Positions 1 through 12,907 of a stretch of DNA of 64,000 bases are shown in pieces. The stretch comes from Gymnorhina tibicen. Its lineage: Eukaryota; Chordata; Aves; Passeriformes; Artamidae. The stretch covers positions 1,302,956-1,366,955 of the forward strand of contig VXAZ01008167.1 in the NCBI GenBank assembly GCA_013399875.1, in the 5' to 3' direction. The position numbers and the translations under genes are program-made. Numbering within the stretch: position 1 is the stretch's first letter; every line of letters begins with the position of its first letter. The notes beneath the pieces are model-generated. The model searched no databases and was not told the origin of the DNA. It saw nothing but the letters and a program-made list of their open reading frames with translations.

Positions 1-1327
1 TTGTGCCCTGCTGTCTCTGACCCAGGGTAGATCATACCAGTATCTAGATCCTTATCTTGACTGGGACTCCCAGGATGTCTTGTAAAGCAAGCAGAAATCT
101 GTCCTGCTGTATAACACGTCTTTTCACCAATCTAACTCCTTTGCCTGAGATGAAGAGACTGTTTATTTGACTTCCATGAGTACAAGGAAGCTTTTCAATA
201 CTCTTTCTCAAATATGAATTCCCACTAGTACCAAAACAAATCAGTATCAAACAATGTGGAACACTGTATTTTTTACTTATGTGTTTATATTTTATTGGGG
301 AAAAATGTCTGTTTGAATCTTTCCGCTGTATTCAGATGGATGGCTTAAGAGGAAATGTGTAAGAAAAGAAACAATTATATTCTTATGTCCATGGGTAACA
401 GAGAACTGTGGCACTGACAGTTCTTTAATGTGATTGTTGAGTCTAATCTTTTCATGTCAACAGACAAATATATGATATGCCCTAAAATTCCTGAGCTGCT
501 GATCCGGAAATGTCACTGTTTATAGAGTGTAATGAATCCTGAGTCTTGCTCCACTGGAGGGCTTTTCCTCCACCATCTAGATTCACTGTCCTTTCTGTTC
601 CAGTCCCAAAATATGAGCATATTTTACCACAATGTCAAAAGTCATGTCAATTAAACATCATGAAAGAAGCAAGAAGAACTCAACCTTGACAATTCATGAT
701 GGCCCATGTTCAACTGAATTATAAGTAGGACTTTTATTCTTAAGAGTTATGTCTTCTAAGCTCCACAGATAGCTGTGCAATAGATATCCCTGATTTAGAT
801 TTCAGGTGTTATAATCTAAATAATTACTCATGGCTTGAAATAAAGAAATGGAAAATATGGTATTTGTATATCGTTATGGGATAGCCATATGTCAGCAGAT
901 AGAACCACCTCTCTGAGTAAAGTTTGTACTTCTGAATAAATTCATTACATTCAGAAACTGGGAATCACAGTGAAAGATTATTATAGCTGTTTTTTTTTCC
1001 AGCTGATTTCTGTTCCCGGCTCTTTCTATTTTACTTATTCCTGCTCTTTTACTGGACAGCGTTCCTGTACCTGCAGTGTGATAGAGATCAGGAAACAGAT
1101 CTTAAAAAAAACCCCAAACGACAAGAACCCCCCAAAAACAAAAACAAATAAAGCAAAAACCAACTGCTGTTGCTTTTAGGTTAGATTACCTGAATGGTGT
1201 ATGTACTGTAGGATCACAAACAAGCAGAAGGAGGTTGGTACCCAGACGTCAGCTGGTATTTCAACAAAAAAGATCAGTCTCATGAAACCCGCAGACTAAA
1301 AGGACAAATATTATGGAAACCTAAAAT
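1..1327. other. Unique AT-rich sequence, no gene seen
   Basis: No frame here has recognisable protein content; the longest are under 75 codons. Nothing repeat-like is seen apart from an A/C-rich patch near 1103-1160, annotated separately. It is probably intergenic or intronic. Confidence 0.6.
1103..1160. repeat. A/C-rich low-complexity tract
   Basis: Runs of A broken by C clusters, such as AAAAAAACCCC and CCCCCCAAAAAC, form a simple-sequence tract. Tracts like this often arise from degenerating A-rich tails or by slippage. No retroposed gene is recognisable next to it. Confidence 0.6.
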
Positions 1328-1420
1328 AGATTGGGTTGGAAAGGACCTTTAAATATCATCTAGTCTACCCCCTCTGCAATGATGAGGGACATCTTCAACC
1401 AGACCAGTATTAAAGCTGGA
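1328..1420 (-). mobile_element. CR1 LINE 3'-end fragment, antisense
   Basis: The plus strand reads TTGGGTTGGAAAGGACCTTT, then a diverged ATCATCTAGTC and a GGGACATCTTCAACCAGACC stretch. This is the reverse complement of the 3' end of avian CR1, a non-LTR retrotransposon. The copy is short (about 90 bp), 5'-truncated as most CR1 copies are, and clearly diverged. The same block is better preserved in the antisense copy at 40251-40640. It has no coding capacity. The far boundary is approximate because similarity fades after about 1420. Confidence 0.75.
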
Positions 1421-4199
1421 TCTTTCTGTAAACCATGATCCAAGTTAAGTTAAAGCCCCTGGGAATCTCTCTATCAGTTTCAACAGATTTTTAATGAGGC
1501 CCGTGACAAGTGTAGTGAATCTGTGTGTTCTGATCTGTTAACAAAGAATACGTTGCTTCTCTTCTATAACACATAATTTCTTCATCCACAAAACTTTTAA
1601 GGCAACCACAGAAACGTGAACATCATGAGAGCCTGAAGTAAATGAAGGTTGTTTTGCCTATGGGTCTCCTTAAATTGTGACCATCTGTTGGCCTGATGAA
1701 ACAGGTGCTGAGCGTTTGCAACTCCACTGAAGCACAGGGAGTTGGGCGGAGTTCTGCTCTAGCTGAAAATCTTCTCATTCTTTTCAGTCCACAATTAGCT
1801 ATTGGTCAGTGTGTGCTGCCATTAGTTGAACCAGCCCAATACAATCTCATAAAGAAAATCAGTTTCTTTACAGATCTAAAAACATCTCTTTTTTTTGGAA
1901 CTGAGTATTATTTAATCCTTTGTATTTGGGGTTTATCTATGCAAGAAGTAAATGCAGCAAGATACTATTTCTTTGAGCTATGGGCACATTAATTAAGAGC
2001 AAGAAGTGTTGGAAAGAATTATTATATTGTCAGTCTAACTTTACAGACAAAATATATTCAGGCAATTAATTTTAATATGTTCCAAATTTTATTCACTGTG
2101 GCATACAGAATGGAAGTGAAATAGCACTTAGCTGAAAACAAGGAATAGTGACTCAGCTAGAGTTAAATGATGTTACTCTTTTTAATTTCAGTTGTTCTTT
2201 GCTAATTCCTGTAAGTTAAGACCTGTCACACAATGCAGATTTGACCCAGTTAACTAGAAAAACAAGATCAAATCTATTAGGATACTCTAAGCCAATAGAT
2301 AGAAGTTGCAGGCAAAAGTGACCTTTTACTGACATAGCTATATTTCCACGGGATGCAAATTCCCCTGGCTCGTGCCTACCAGCTAAAAAATATTGCCACA
2401 AGCAAATGATAGTTTTAACAGAATTGTTGCATGGGGCAAACAATCTGCTGAAATGGTTGAGAGGTTTAGGAAGCTTATTCCAAACCACTAGAAAATTGCA
2501 ACAATAATTTCTGCAGAATTTATAGTGACATTGTAGCCAGTTTTTCTTTATACTATCCACATTATTGATTCAGCTGTGCTGGTAATTGTAAGGGATGATA
2601 TTATAATAATGTCATTTTGGCAAGATGCAGTACTATTTAACTAATACATTATTTTCTAAAAGGATTCCTTTTAGAAACCATATGGTCTTACTATATCATT
2701 TATTCCTTCCTTCCTAGCCTTTGAATACAAACAGAAATAGAAATGGCAGGAGGCAACAAAGCTTGTCATATAATCTCTTTCCCCTTAACCTTTATTCAGA
2801 TTGATGTCTTCAACTCATGAGAAGTCTGCTTTGGAGCAATGTGAAATGTTTGTTAGGAAACCTGAAGCACCGTAAAATTCAGCTGTTCGCAGCTTTTCCT
2901 ACAGATGTGGTATCCAGCCCATGTTTTGTCAAAAGGGTTGAGTCTTTTGATTAAACCTGAGGCTAGTTATGAGTGAATTGAAGCCAATTTATTGTTTTGT
3001 ATTAAAAGAAAAAGATAAACCCCCGGATTTCATGTGCTTCGAGCTACAGATTGACCAAAATCTGAACTGTGAAGTTCTTGTTGTTTCTTCAAAGAAGGAA
3101 AATGCCAGAGTTGAACCCTGGAGAGAGAGGGGCTGTGATGAGCAGAAGGGCTGCAGGCAGAGGGCTGCAGCTATTCTTTCACATCCTGCACTGCTCTCTC
3201 TGAGAGAAACTGTTCAGATTTCTGATTTGCATCCCTCCTACAGATGAAAAAATGAGCAAAAGAAGCTGCCCAGTATGTAGAAGGCTGCAGCAGCCTGAAA
3301 ATGTCTTCAGTCTCTGCTTTTTGATTTTGCTTCCCCCCTCTCCCTTCCCCACAGAGACTGAAAACAAACACACAGTACCAATTACAACTCATCTCCATGA
3401 TATGGACACTTCATCACTTTGTCCTGGACAAAACCCATAAACTCATTTAGGATATATAAAGAATAGTTTTCATATAGCTTTGTGTTTATTACTAAAACAG
3501 GAGAGTTGCAGGGTGAAATATACAAAGAACTTTTCTTAAAATTGGAGTCCTTCAAGCATGTTTCCATTTCAGCCCTAGAGTTGGTTTCCAGTAACCTGCA
3601 TTGGCCTTTCAGAGACAAATAGAAGGTGCAGAAGGTTACTTGTTTTAAAGGGTGTCCCAGAAAGCTGGTCTGTGCATGTGGTGAGAATGGTAGCTGCAGA
3701 TACAGGAAACATGCAGTAAAAAGCCACCTTGGATTTAGAAGCAAGAACCCACCACATGTTATTGCCCAGCATCTGCACTTGGCAGGTGATTAGCTCCATG
3801 ACCAGCAGAGAAATGCAGGTGATGGGCAGATGAGCAAAATAGAACCTAGAAAAGGGGAAAAGTAAGAATCCAGATCAATGGGAGTGAAAAACTTCAGGCA
3901 AAATAGTATAACAAAAGCTTTAGAGTATTGGAAAGAAAAATCCAGTCTGTATAGAGAACTGCCTAGGGGGATTAAAATAAGAAAATAAAAGTACAACTTT
4001 TGTTTCATTACCTCATGGGATGGAAAGAATAAGAACTGAATGTAATTTTGTAGCTAGACATAATAGCAGATAGTACTACAGCTGCAAAAACTGAAGGGGA
4101 AGGACAGACCATCACAAATGATCAACTGAAAATAGTTTAAGAAGTTAACACATCACATCCTCAGCTGGATTTTACCAACCCCCCAACTGAAAAGTGATC
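1421..4199. other. Unique sequence, no gene seen
   Basis: Only short unconvincing frames occur here, on both strands. Octamer motifs lie at 2353-2360 (ATGCAAAT) and 3225-3232 (ATTTGCAT). The 120-codon minus frame at 3382-3744 has no recognisable domain and overlaps several other frames, so I treat it as chance. Confidence 0.55.
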
Positions 4200-6060
4200 A
4201 TTGACTGTGTGAAAATCCCCATCACTCAACAGGAGAACAACAGGAGAGCTCAAAGCACCCTTCACAGCACTCTTCAATGCCACATCTCAGTAAGTTTTGC
4301 AAAGGACTTCAAAGGATATCATGCAGTTCTGGAAATATAAAAGATGTCCTCATTAGAGACAAGATCGCTGGAGGATCGCTGCCTACATATAGCACAGAGA
4401 ACAGAGACACCAATCTTATTCTAGAAAAAATGCCTGAGAATGACAGGGAAAGCAAATGTACCCAGAAAATAAGGTAAACTGGGTCATGTACTTAGGATGG
4501 CAGAGAATCTTACAGCAATCATAAGGTCACCCACTGAGGAAAGTTGGGCTGGGAGGGAGTGTAAAAGTCCATTAATACAACTGTGGAAAAACGAATAAAT
4601 GGGAAAACTCAAACACTCAAATTGTACCAGCCACACAAAAAAAATTGGGAAACAGGAGCAGATAATATCTTAATATGTCAGCTAAGAAAGAAAGACAATG
4701 GAATTCTCATGATGGTTTCTAGTGAAAGAAGAGGCGAGGTACATAGACTGCTCAAAAGGATGCCAATACCTGTTATGGGCAGCTAAAAATTGCATCAACA
4801 ACCAATTTAATTTGCATCTGAACTGTGGAATGAGTGCACCACCAGTGACAAGCATCTCTTTTAGGGAAGATGAGCTACAAAACTGGGTTTTGACCAATGA
4901 CAGTCAAATGTGGGATGTTGTAATTGTCAGTTCACGATGCAGACAATCAAAAGCAACAGGGAAATGCAAATGCAGCATCTGGCATAACACATTTGCCCTC
5001 TCTTGACCAGAGGAGACAGAATTTTCTCTATGGGTTTTGTTCTAGCAGTTCTACAATGGCTAAAATGCAGTGGAGCTTGGAGGAACACTGAAAAGAGAGT
5101 GAACCCTATGCTATCCCACTAGATTACTGAAATGCAGAATTCCACTTGAGAAAAAAAGGGATTAGAGAGGCTGCAAAGATATGAAACAATGTTGGACTTT
5201 CTAATACTCTTTCAAAGGGAGGGAATGGTGCAATAGTAGTCATAGCAACCAATACCTTGGAGAGTTGCACTGTTTAGTAGGAAACAGGTAAAAAATTAAG
5301 TTCCCACTACCGATTACTGAGGGCAGATTTATTAAGGGCAAAAATTCTAATTGTAACACCAAAACCATTTTTTGGCATACTGAGTTACATGAACCATTCA
5401 GTCAAAAGGCCAAAATTCTCCATAGAACCCTTGGTCTAAACCTTAAAAGCATCAGCCTGGTTACAAATGTGTTCATATGTAAACTGAGCCTCTCCCTAGA
5501 GAAATGCCAGGCATCTGGCAGGTGCTGGGAGCAGGCTAATGGTAGTTTATAACCTGGTAATATCCAAAATGGAAGTGAAGACTGTCATAGGAAGTAACCT
5601 TCTATATGAGAAGGCATATGGGTGAAAGATCACTATGTTTAAAGCAACCCAGCAGTAATGTCAGCAAAAGGAAGGGCAGGTGTCATAAAAATGAAAAACA
5701 CCACAGTAAAAAACCAAGCTTGAGAGAGCTAAAGCACGTTCCACTGGCCAGAAAGAAAACACAAACCCTTAATGGGGACATAAATGAAATAGAAAAGGCT
5801 GTCCAAAATTTTCCTGTATTTAAAAAGCCACCCAAAATCCCAAATAGCTCTGGAAAACACTGGACAAATCTGTTCACTACTTGTGAAGGAAATGGCATGA
5901 AGATGGAAAATAGTCATCCCATTGCTGGAGGTGGTGTAGACCTTCATCCCAAATAACTTGAAAAGTTGGATGGAGTTACTGAAGCAGCAGTTGCCTTGCA
6001 CAGATATGCTTGGAGAGCAGTTCATTTGGTGCCTGAGGTTAACTAGATGGATCTAGCTGA
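4200..6060. other. Purine-rich block with many short plus-strand frames
   Basis: The plus strand is visibly rich in A and G, and open frames cluster on it: 4277-4477, 4583-4786, 4722-5006 and 5606-5956. Translated in shifting frames the block looks somewhat protein-like, with Lys/Glu-rich stretches interrupted by stops. Purine richness alone lowers the stop frequency in some frames, so this is not proof of coding ancestry. No known domain, catalytic motif or transposon signature is recognised. It could be an old decayed element or plain unique sequence. Confidence 0.3.
5606..5956 (+). CDS. Unrecognised 116-codon ATG frame, doubtful gene
   Basis: This frame starts with a real ATG and runs 116 codons to a TAA. 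The first 55 or so residues are very basic (many Lys, Arg and His). The middle holds a mixed stretch GDINEIEKAVQNFPVFKKPP and the end is Gly/His-rich. I recognise no domain, signal peptide or membrane segment. No TATA box, CpG-rich promoter or nearby polyadenylation context supports expression. It lies at the end of the purine-rich block, where long plus-strand frames are favoured by composition. It is most likely a chance frame or a fragment of something decayed. Confidence 0.1.
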   Translation: MRRHMGERSLCLKQPSSNVSKRKGRCHKNEKHHSKKPSLRELKHVPLARKKTQTLNGDINEIEKAVQNFPVFKKPPKIPNSSGKHWTNLFTTCEGNGMKMENSHPIAGGGVDLHPK

Positions 6061-8387
6061 AAGGAGGCTCAGCTGAAAGTCCAGCATTTCCTACCTAGTT
6101 TTTCTAACAGAGCCAGAAACTTCTTCATTTTAAAAATGTGTAGTCTCATGTTAATGAACATGCTGCATGAAACAAAGACCATTTCTCTTGCCAGTGACTT
6201 CAAAGGGCTTAGATCAAGTGTCTAGTGAAAATGGACTTATGGCAAAAATGATTGAAATTCAATGCCAAGGCTGCTCCAAAGCTATTTTCTGTGCTCCTCC
6301 CCCTAAATTTTACCGTTTTGGTTGCCCCTTATCAAAGCCCTTGGGGTATCTATAGTATAGTCTATATCGTGCTTGTCCTGACATTACATTAAAATGAACA
6401 GTGCTGTATAAAACTATCAGCATGGCATGCAAGTGCTGCAGCCTTGCTTAGACAAAATATTCGTGATGTATGAAAGTGCTGTATTGTACTGCTTGACTTG
6501 GCTTTCCTTTATAGAAATGTTAGGAAAGCCAGTATTTTAATACTGTGTATTGTTATCAGATTTTTTAAAAAATGAATTATTATGCTGAAGATTTTTTTTC
6601 CAAAGAGATAATATCGCCCAGTGCTGACAGGCTTTTTTCTCTAATGATATATGAATTGGAGCTAACAGGGGAGACAATAACTGCAGGCCTTTTGATTAAT
6701 CTATTTTCTTTGGTCCTCTCTTTAAAATGATAGATTGGTCCATGAGGACAGTTTGCCATAGATATTTTCAATAGAAGTGTGAGCTCCAAACAAAATAAAG
6801 AACCAAGGTTTGTTTAATATATTGTAGACGTCTGGTCCCTTTTCACTAGGAAATTAGCATAGAGTTATCATCTGAATATTGTCATATGTGAAAAGCTGAA
6901 AAAAGAGTCCAGGTGTATCTGATGACACAGGGGTAGAAAAGAAAAAATTCCTGTAGCATAATTTAAAAGGAGAATGTATTTTAGCACTACAGTTTAACTA
7001 CAGTGATTCAAATCTACCTGGATGCAAAAAAGAAAATAAGCAAAGGAGAAAAACATCCCTTTCAAGTCGTGACATGCTTATGACAGGTCTTTCATAACAT
7101 CTCAGTTGCATTACTTTTGTCCGTTTAGAGTCAACGAGTTGCCTCACTTTTTAAAAGTAAAGATGGTGATAGAACAAATTGTACTGGATAGACAACAGCT
7201 GTAAAATCTGTGCCTGTGATGGTGATAAAGTTAAACCTCTACTCAGAACAAAATATTACAATTTCCATGTCTAACTCAGAACTGCCAAATGCTATTCTGA
7301 AAAATAATTTATAAAGCCTCTTTGCTAAATAACATTATTTCAAATATTGTGAAATGCCTTTAAAATATGACTGTAGAAGTCATGGCAATAATGATGAGTG
7401 CAGTTCATAGAATGGACTCAACAATTTGTTGAAATGTTGTGTGTCTCTTCCCTTCTCCAACAGCACAACCTCTGGCATATAACATGATGTAAGGTGTATC
7501 TAATTACTTCTGTGCACTGAGGTCTTAGCAAATGTGCAAACTGACCGAGTGTGGGGAGAGAGGAAATGAGATGCTGATCTGGGGCAATACGTAACAAATA
7601 TGCAGCCTGATGGTTGAGGTGTGATACACATACAAATCAGATAGAGGGGCTGCACAGTTAACAGAGGGCTTTTGATTGCTTATTGCAAAAGGGATGAAGA
7701 CAACCCTTCTGTGATGGCAGGAGTGGATTATCACTCAACCAGTAGCTTTAATTTAGCAAGCCAGAGGTGCTGAGGTGGTGTTAATGGAGAACCAAACATT
7801 TAAAGACTTTGAAGATGAGTTAGCTAAGGAGTTACTGAATTAAACCACCAAGGCAGAGATCCATCTCTCTTATGTTAAACATCTGGGTGTTTATGTTGGA
7901 AGGCTCCCTGTAAAAGGAGAAATAGACACCTCCTAAGACAAGTTCTGTTGATCAGTGTCTCTCATCCTTGGCTACCCAGGAAACATCTGAACTAAGCACT
8001 ATAACTTACAAAAGTTGAATCCGGACCAGTGAGTTTGACTCTCCCTTTTTTGTGACCCATTTGACACTCACAGAGGTGTGAGATTATAAGGAAATTACTA
8101 CTTACCCTTTTTTATGCATAGTGTAAATATGGTGTATGGTATTTACCAATAGATTCAAACCCACTCTGTCATTTGCTGTAGCAAATCTCTTCAAAAGGAT
8201 GAAATAAAGTGTCACATGACATTACTTCTTTTTAAATCATTCACAAATTGTTTTGATCAACCTCAACATGCATTTTTAGGCAAATATAATAACTGGTTAT
8301 AAAAGATACCCTATACCAGTGGAAGTGCTATTGTAACATATATTTTGCTAGGAAAATATATATTTACACTGAATCTTTAGACGGAGG
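6061..8387. other. Unique AT-rich sequence, no gene seen
   Basis: Only frames of about 70 codons or fewer are present, without recognisable content. No repeat family is recognised. Confidence 0.55.
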
Positions 8388-8430
8388 AGCCCCTTTTATG
8401 GCCCACTTTGGGCCATGACACATAGGGGCT
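8388..8430. repeat. Nested inverted repeat (hairpin)
   Basis: An outer pair of arms, AGCCCCT at 8388-8394 and AGGGGCT at 8424-8430, encloses a perfect inner pair, ATGGCCCA at 8398-8405 and TGGGCCAT at 8409-8416, around a 3-base centre. The C/G-rich arms stand out in AT-rich surroundings. As RNA or single-stranded DNA this would form a compact hairpin with a small internal asymmetry. It may be a relic of a transposon terminus or a structured RNA; neither is shown. Confidence 0.6.
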
Positions 8431-8775
8431 GATAAAAGTAAATCTCATTTTTACTGCTTTGGAGCTACAGACCCGAGTGGAGAAAGGGACATAACCATAG
8501 AGGACAACTGTGTCAAAGGCAGATTTTGCTTACAATAGAAGAGTTTATTTCTGGCTTGTTTCCTTTTATTTCTTAAACCCTTATCTTTCTACACTGTTAC
8601 TTTTTCTGGTTTACTTACAAGTGTGTTGGGCCATTTGGATGATAGAACACCACACACACCACCATGAAATGGAGGTGTTTAAGTGATGACATCCATAGCA
8701 TTTCTCTTTTGCTTTCTGGAAGTTAATGTGACTATTCTGAGTCATCTAGGCTTTCTTTAGAGGGTAGGGAGGTAG

Positions 8776-8795
8776 TCTCTACAGTACTGTAGAGA
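8776..8795. repeat. Perfect 20-bp palindrome
   Basis: TCTCTACAGTACTGTAGAGA equals its own reverse complement over all 20 bases. The half-site GTAGAGA recurs just downstream, around 8808-8814, as part of GATGTAGAGAAAA. No transcription unit is seen beside it. Confidence 0.9.
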
Positions 8796-11250
8796 AGTAG
8801 TAGTGATGTAGAGAAAATTCCAAGGGAAAAATCATCCCAAATGTTTTTTGTGCCCCTTCTGAGAGCTTTGCCAAAACATTCCTTAAAGAGGAGGCAACAA
8901 AGGAGACTGAGTTGCTAGCTCTTTCTTTTTGAATGAAACCTGTCTTCCTATATCTGAGATAGAAAATGAAAGAAAAAAATCCAAGTTGTTAGAAGAAATG
9001 GAAAAAAAGAAAAGATATGGCAGCTGTATAATTCTGCCTGAAGGTAAGATACGTGTTGCAATGTGCACTGAATTTTTCACTGAATTAATTTGCATGAATA
9101 TTGCACAGGGAAATGTGTATGTGCTGTGCCTTTAAATGTAGATGCTTCCCAGAATGTTATTTGCATGTTCACAGATTATGTATTCCTGTTGTACCATGTA
9201 TTGAAAAACAAAAATAAATGCAGTTCCTACAAGGGAGGAGGGTCTTTTTAATCTTTAATTAAAAATTAAATAGAAGTGTTCTTTGATGATGTCAATCTCA
9301 ACTTCATTAATGACCAGATCATACCCTAATCCAGTGTCTTTGGTAGACTAGGATTTACTGACTAATTAAACAAAAAGAGTCAGTATTGATATATGAGAAC
9401 AGTCATGCAACTCTAATTAAAATTGCAACAAATTGGTTTTTAGTCATTTCATGCATTCAGCAGCAACCCAAATTGCACTTATTTTGCAAAAGTCCAATTT
9501 TAGTCTGTCTTATTGAAGGAAGCCAAAAACTGGGCTCTTTTATGCCTACATGTGTGCTGACACACTCTATGAAGTCTGTTTTGACAGCTTCCTATAATAT
9601 TTAGCCAACAATGACAGGCAAGCTATAGAATCAATAACTAAACCTTTGGTGCATGTTGCAATCAAGAGCAATTATTTACATGTCATGTTGAGTCATTTGG
9701 ATGGTGAAGTATTGTTCAAACCCATCATTTAACCAGGCAACTCTATATATGAGCTTTCAGTTGGATCCCTGGTCCCTTGGGACTTCAGTTGAATTATTCT
9801 GATGTGAATATTCATAAGGTTTGACGGTGGTGTTTACCACTTGATTATGGCAAAGATTAAGAGTTGTTCTACAGTTCCTGGAAGGGAATAGCCATGACAT
9901 TTGGGAAACAAATAGCTACGGTTACACCACCTGCACAGCTCATATGTGGAGAAGCTGCAGCTGCTCCAAGATGGCTTCATGCATCTGTGCACAGTGGGGT
10001 GATGGGATTTATATGGAAAAAGCAATGCTTTGAGCTGGATCCAAAAGCCAGTGGTTATAGGGAATCCCACAGACTGCCAAGTCTGCCTGTTGGACACCCT
10101 AGGACAAGCCATACAATGTATGATTTCACAGCTCACCAGGCTGTGCCTTGCAGGCCGGGCTGATGGAATGCAGATCCCTGAGGTTGACTCTGATGCCCCA
10201 GATGCCCACTGAGATCAGCTCTCACTCAGCTGCACCTCTCGCTTGATGGCACGTTTCAACATAAAGTACCCCAAACTGAGCAAATACAAGCTGAGGCATG
10301 GAAAATCTCCAGGTACCTTTGAAATAGCTGGATGTCTAGTTTTACTGATCATAAAACGGTCAAAGTAATTCTTGTCCCATTTATCTAACCCACAGCTATA
10401 CTCTCCTTAATGACAGAGTGCAGAAAATTTTGATCATGGAATTCAGCAAGTTCCAGTGATATTATTTGTGCTCTTTTTCACAAATGCAGCTGTTATTTTA
10501 CAGGCCTCCCATGAGGCACAGGGACAGTATGTTCCAGGAATGGAAGAACCGAGGGCTCAGCACCTCTTCTGTGATTTAAACTGGATTAAGGTCTGAACTC
10601 CTGTGCTCATAAATATTTGCATTATTATATAGTGACTATATACTGATATACTGCGGAAGTTGCATGGTAGTACAAAAGTGGATTGTGACTGTTACCAGTT
10701 ATAAGTTTGATTTTTGCATTGGCCATGTTAAGAGGTTCAAGAGCGTCTTTGAAGTTTAGGAACTCACATCTCAAATGGGGTTTTGCCTTTGCCAGTTTAC
10801 TGACTAACAGTGAAACATAGATTTACTTACCTCTGAAAAATTGTGCCTGTATTAGCTCCAAAGTGGACAGAGGTTTACAGAAAAACTTTTACAGCATTGG
10901 TGATGTTGGCTGACACATGGGTGTCGAGCTGGCTTGGAAATTTGAGGTGTCTCACTCTGAGTTTCCCAGATGTGAGGATTTCAGTCTCATCAGCAATTTT
11001 GGAAAATCTTGGATAGATGTTTTTCTGACTGTGGTACCAATACCTTGATAGTACATTAAATTCTTCAGAACAGGAAAAGACATTATTACCAAAGAAGCTG
11101 GCAAACCTGATCAACAGGCACAAAGGTTTGGAGGTGGGAGTTAGCATTGCTGCTACAGCTGTCTTCAACGGCACAGAAACCAGGTTATATCAGTGCAAAC
11201 CTTTCTTAGCATCTCTCCCTTCCTTTTCTAAATGAAATCTTCTGAACACT
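8796..11250. other. Unique sequence, no gene seen
   Basis: Octamer motifs occur at 9088-9095, 9159-9166 and 10615-10622. The region around 9864-10212 has overlapping frames on both strands, up to 100 codons, with no recognisable domain. A 99-codon minus frame at 10875-11174 is likewise unrecognised. Confidence 0.5.
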
Positions 11251-11340
11251 TAAAAAACCCAACAAAACAAAACAAACAAAAAAATGAAAAAAAAACACCC
11301 CAAAAAAACAAAACAAAAAAGCCAAAAACCACCAACAACA
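11251..11340. repeat. A-rich/AC low-complexity tract
   Basis: About 90 bp of A-runs spaced by single or few C residues, such as AACAAAACAAAACAAACAAA. It resembles the tract at 1103-1160. It may be a degenerate A-rich tail of a retroposed sequence, but no source gene or target-site duplication was found. Confidence 0.7.
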
Positions 11341-12850
11341 GTCAGGTTGGCTCACAAAGGTAGTAAAGGCATCTCTAAACAGCACAGTGTTTCAAGGAGT
11401 AATGGTTCTTTCATGCTCCTTAAATCAGAAAAAGGACACCAAGGGCCCTTCCTTACAGTCAATATGATACAGGATTCAGTTGTCCACAAACTAGAAGGTC
11501 AGGAAACTCAAGTGAAGAGCCTGCGGAGCCTTCCCAATTGAAAACCTATTAATAATAAAAGAGATTATTCACTGCTATCAAATATAATTACAGGCATCAA
11601 ACACCCTGGAGCTGAAAGACCATTTATTTAACATATAGAATAAGCAGATGTAGTTGTGTGATGCACCTCTCTGCAGCATCTTAACACAAGGCTTCAGGTG
11701 GCAAAATAAACCACATTACTAGAATCGTAATAGTGATTACATACAGGGATTTTATGTGGCACAGTATGCTCAAGAAAAAAATTACCATCTAACTTTTGTG
11801 TAATTTTAATGCATTTCAATGAGTATTTTATCTATCCGTCCAGATAGTTTATGTCTGCAGCTTCAGGTCCAGGAACTGAACTATTCTGCAAGCCATTTTT
11901 AATGATTCCTTGTGTACTCAGTGAGTGAATCACACATGTACCTGGACTTTGATTTGTGTTCTTAATCTGGAAGTTAAGCTACAACTACAGCCAATGCCTG
12001 GGTCCAAACAGTGATCAATGGATTTAACCGAAAGATTACTACTAACAGGTTTGATGCAGACCTTTTGTACTGGAGGAATATCTCCATAGCTAAACTACAG
12101 TACCAACACAGATGGAAAACACATGGCTCACAGGGTGTGTCTATTTCTGTCAAATATTTTATCTGACTGGTTCAATCTTAGGTCTTGGCATCCTCACCAC
12201 CTACACTAAACATACATTACTTCATTATTGAGTGAACTAACTTGTTCTCTCCAGAAGAAATCTTGTGTGTAGTGAAAAGTTCAATCCCAGCACTACTCTT
12301 CAGATGTGAGGAGGGCAAGAATTGGTAAGATTTGACCCCTTTCAGTTTGCAAATACCTCCTATCCCCATTTAAAAGGGGGAAGCATACAGGTCTAGAGGT
12401 ATATCTATTCCTTGCCCCACTTATGCCACCTTTTGGCCCATTCTTGCCTTGAGGATGTGGTCACAACCAAAGTGTGCTCAGACTGTGCCCTGGCCTCGGG
12501 GGCAAGCAGGGGAAGGACAGACTCAGATGAAAGTGCCTGGGATCCCCTTGGCAAAGCATAAGTTACCCAGGCCTTGTTAAACTGCCAAGCCTCTTTCCTG
12601 TGCTTCCGTTCCTATTGTCACTGCTCTCCAAGATAAAGATCTACAAAAAGCTTGACAAGCAGCACAGAAAGGCAGAAAACACATATGACAGCTTAATGGC
12701 TTTGAGAAAAAAAACATGCCAGTGTTTATATTTACAGAAGCAAGGCAGCACGTCTTTAAATGACATAATGGGCTTCATTTGTTAGGGCATTTGATTAAAG
12801 GTCTCCCAAAATTTGTAAACTAACAAAAGCTTCATCAGGCACTGAAGAAA
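11341..12850. other. Unique sequence, no gene seen
   Basis: No frame over 85 codons and no repeat family recognised. Confidence 0.55.

Positions 12851-12907
<57 letters not shown>
12851..12907. repeat. (ATT)n microsatellite
   Basis: Nineteen uninterrupted ATT units (57 bp), ending at a GTTATGC junction. The lack of interruptions suggests recent length turnover, so the locus is probably polymorphic. Confidence 0.97.

Noticed and set aside
4200..6060. Endogenous DNA-virus or parvovirus-like relic
   Set aside because: The clustered frames prompted the idea, but I saw no helicase, replication-protein or capsid motif in any frame, so I do not support it.
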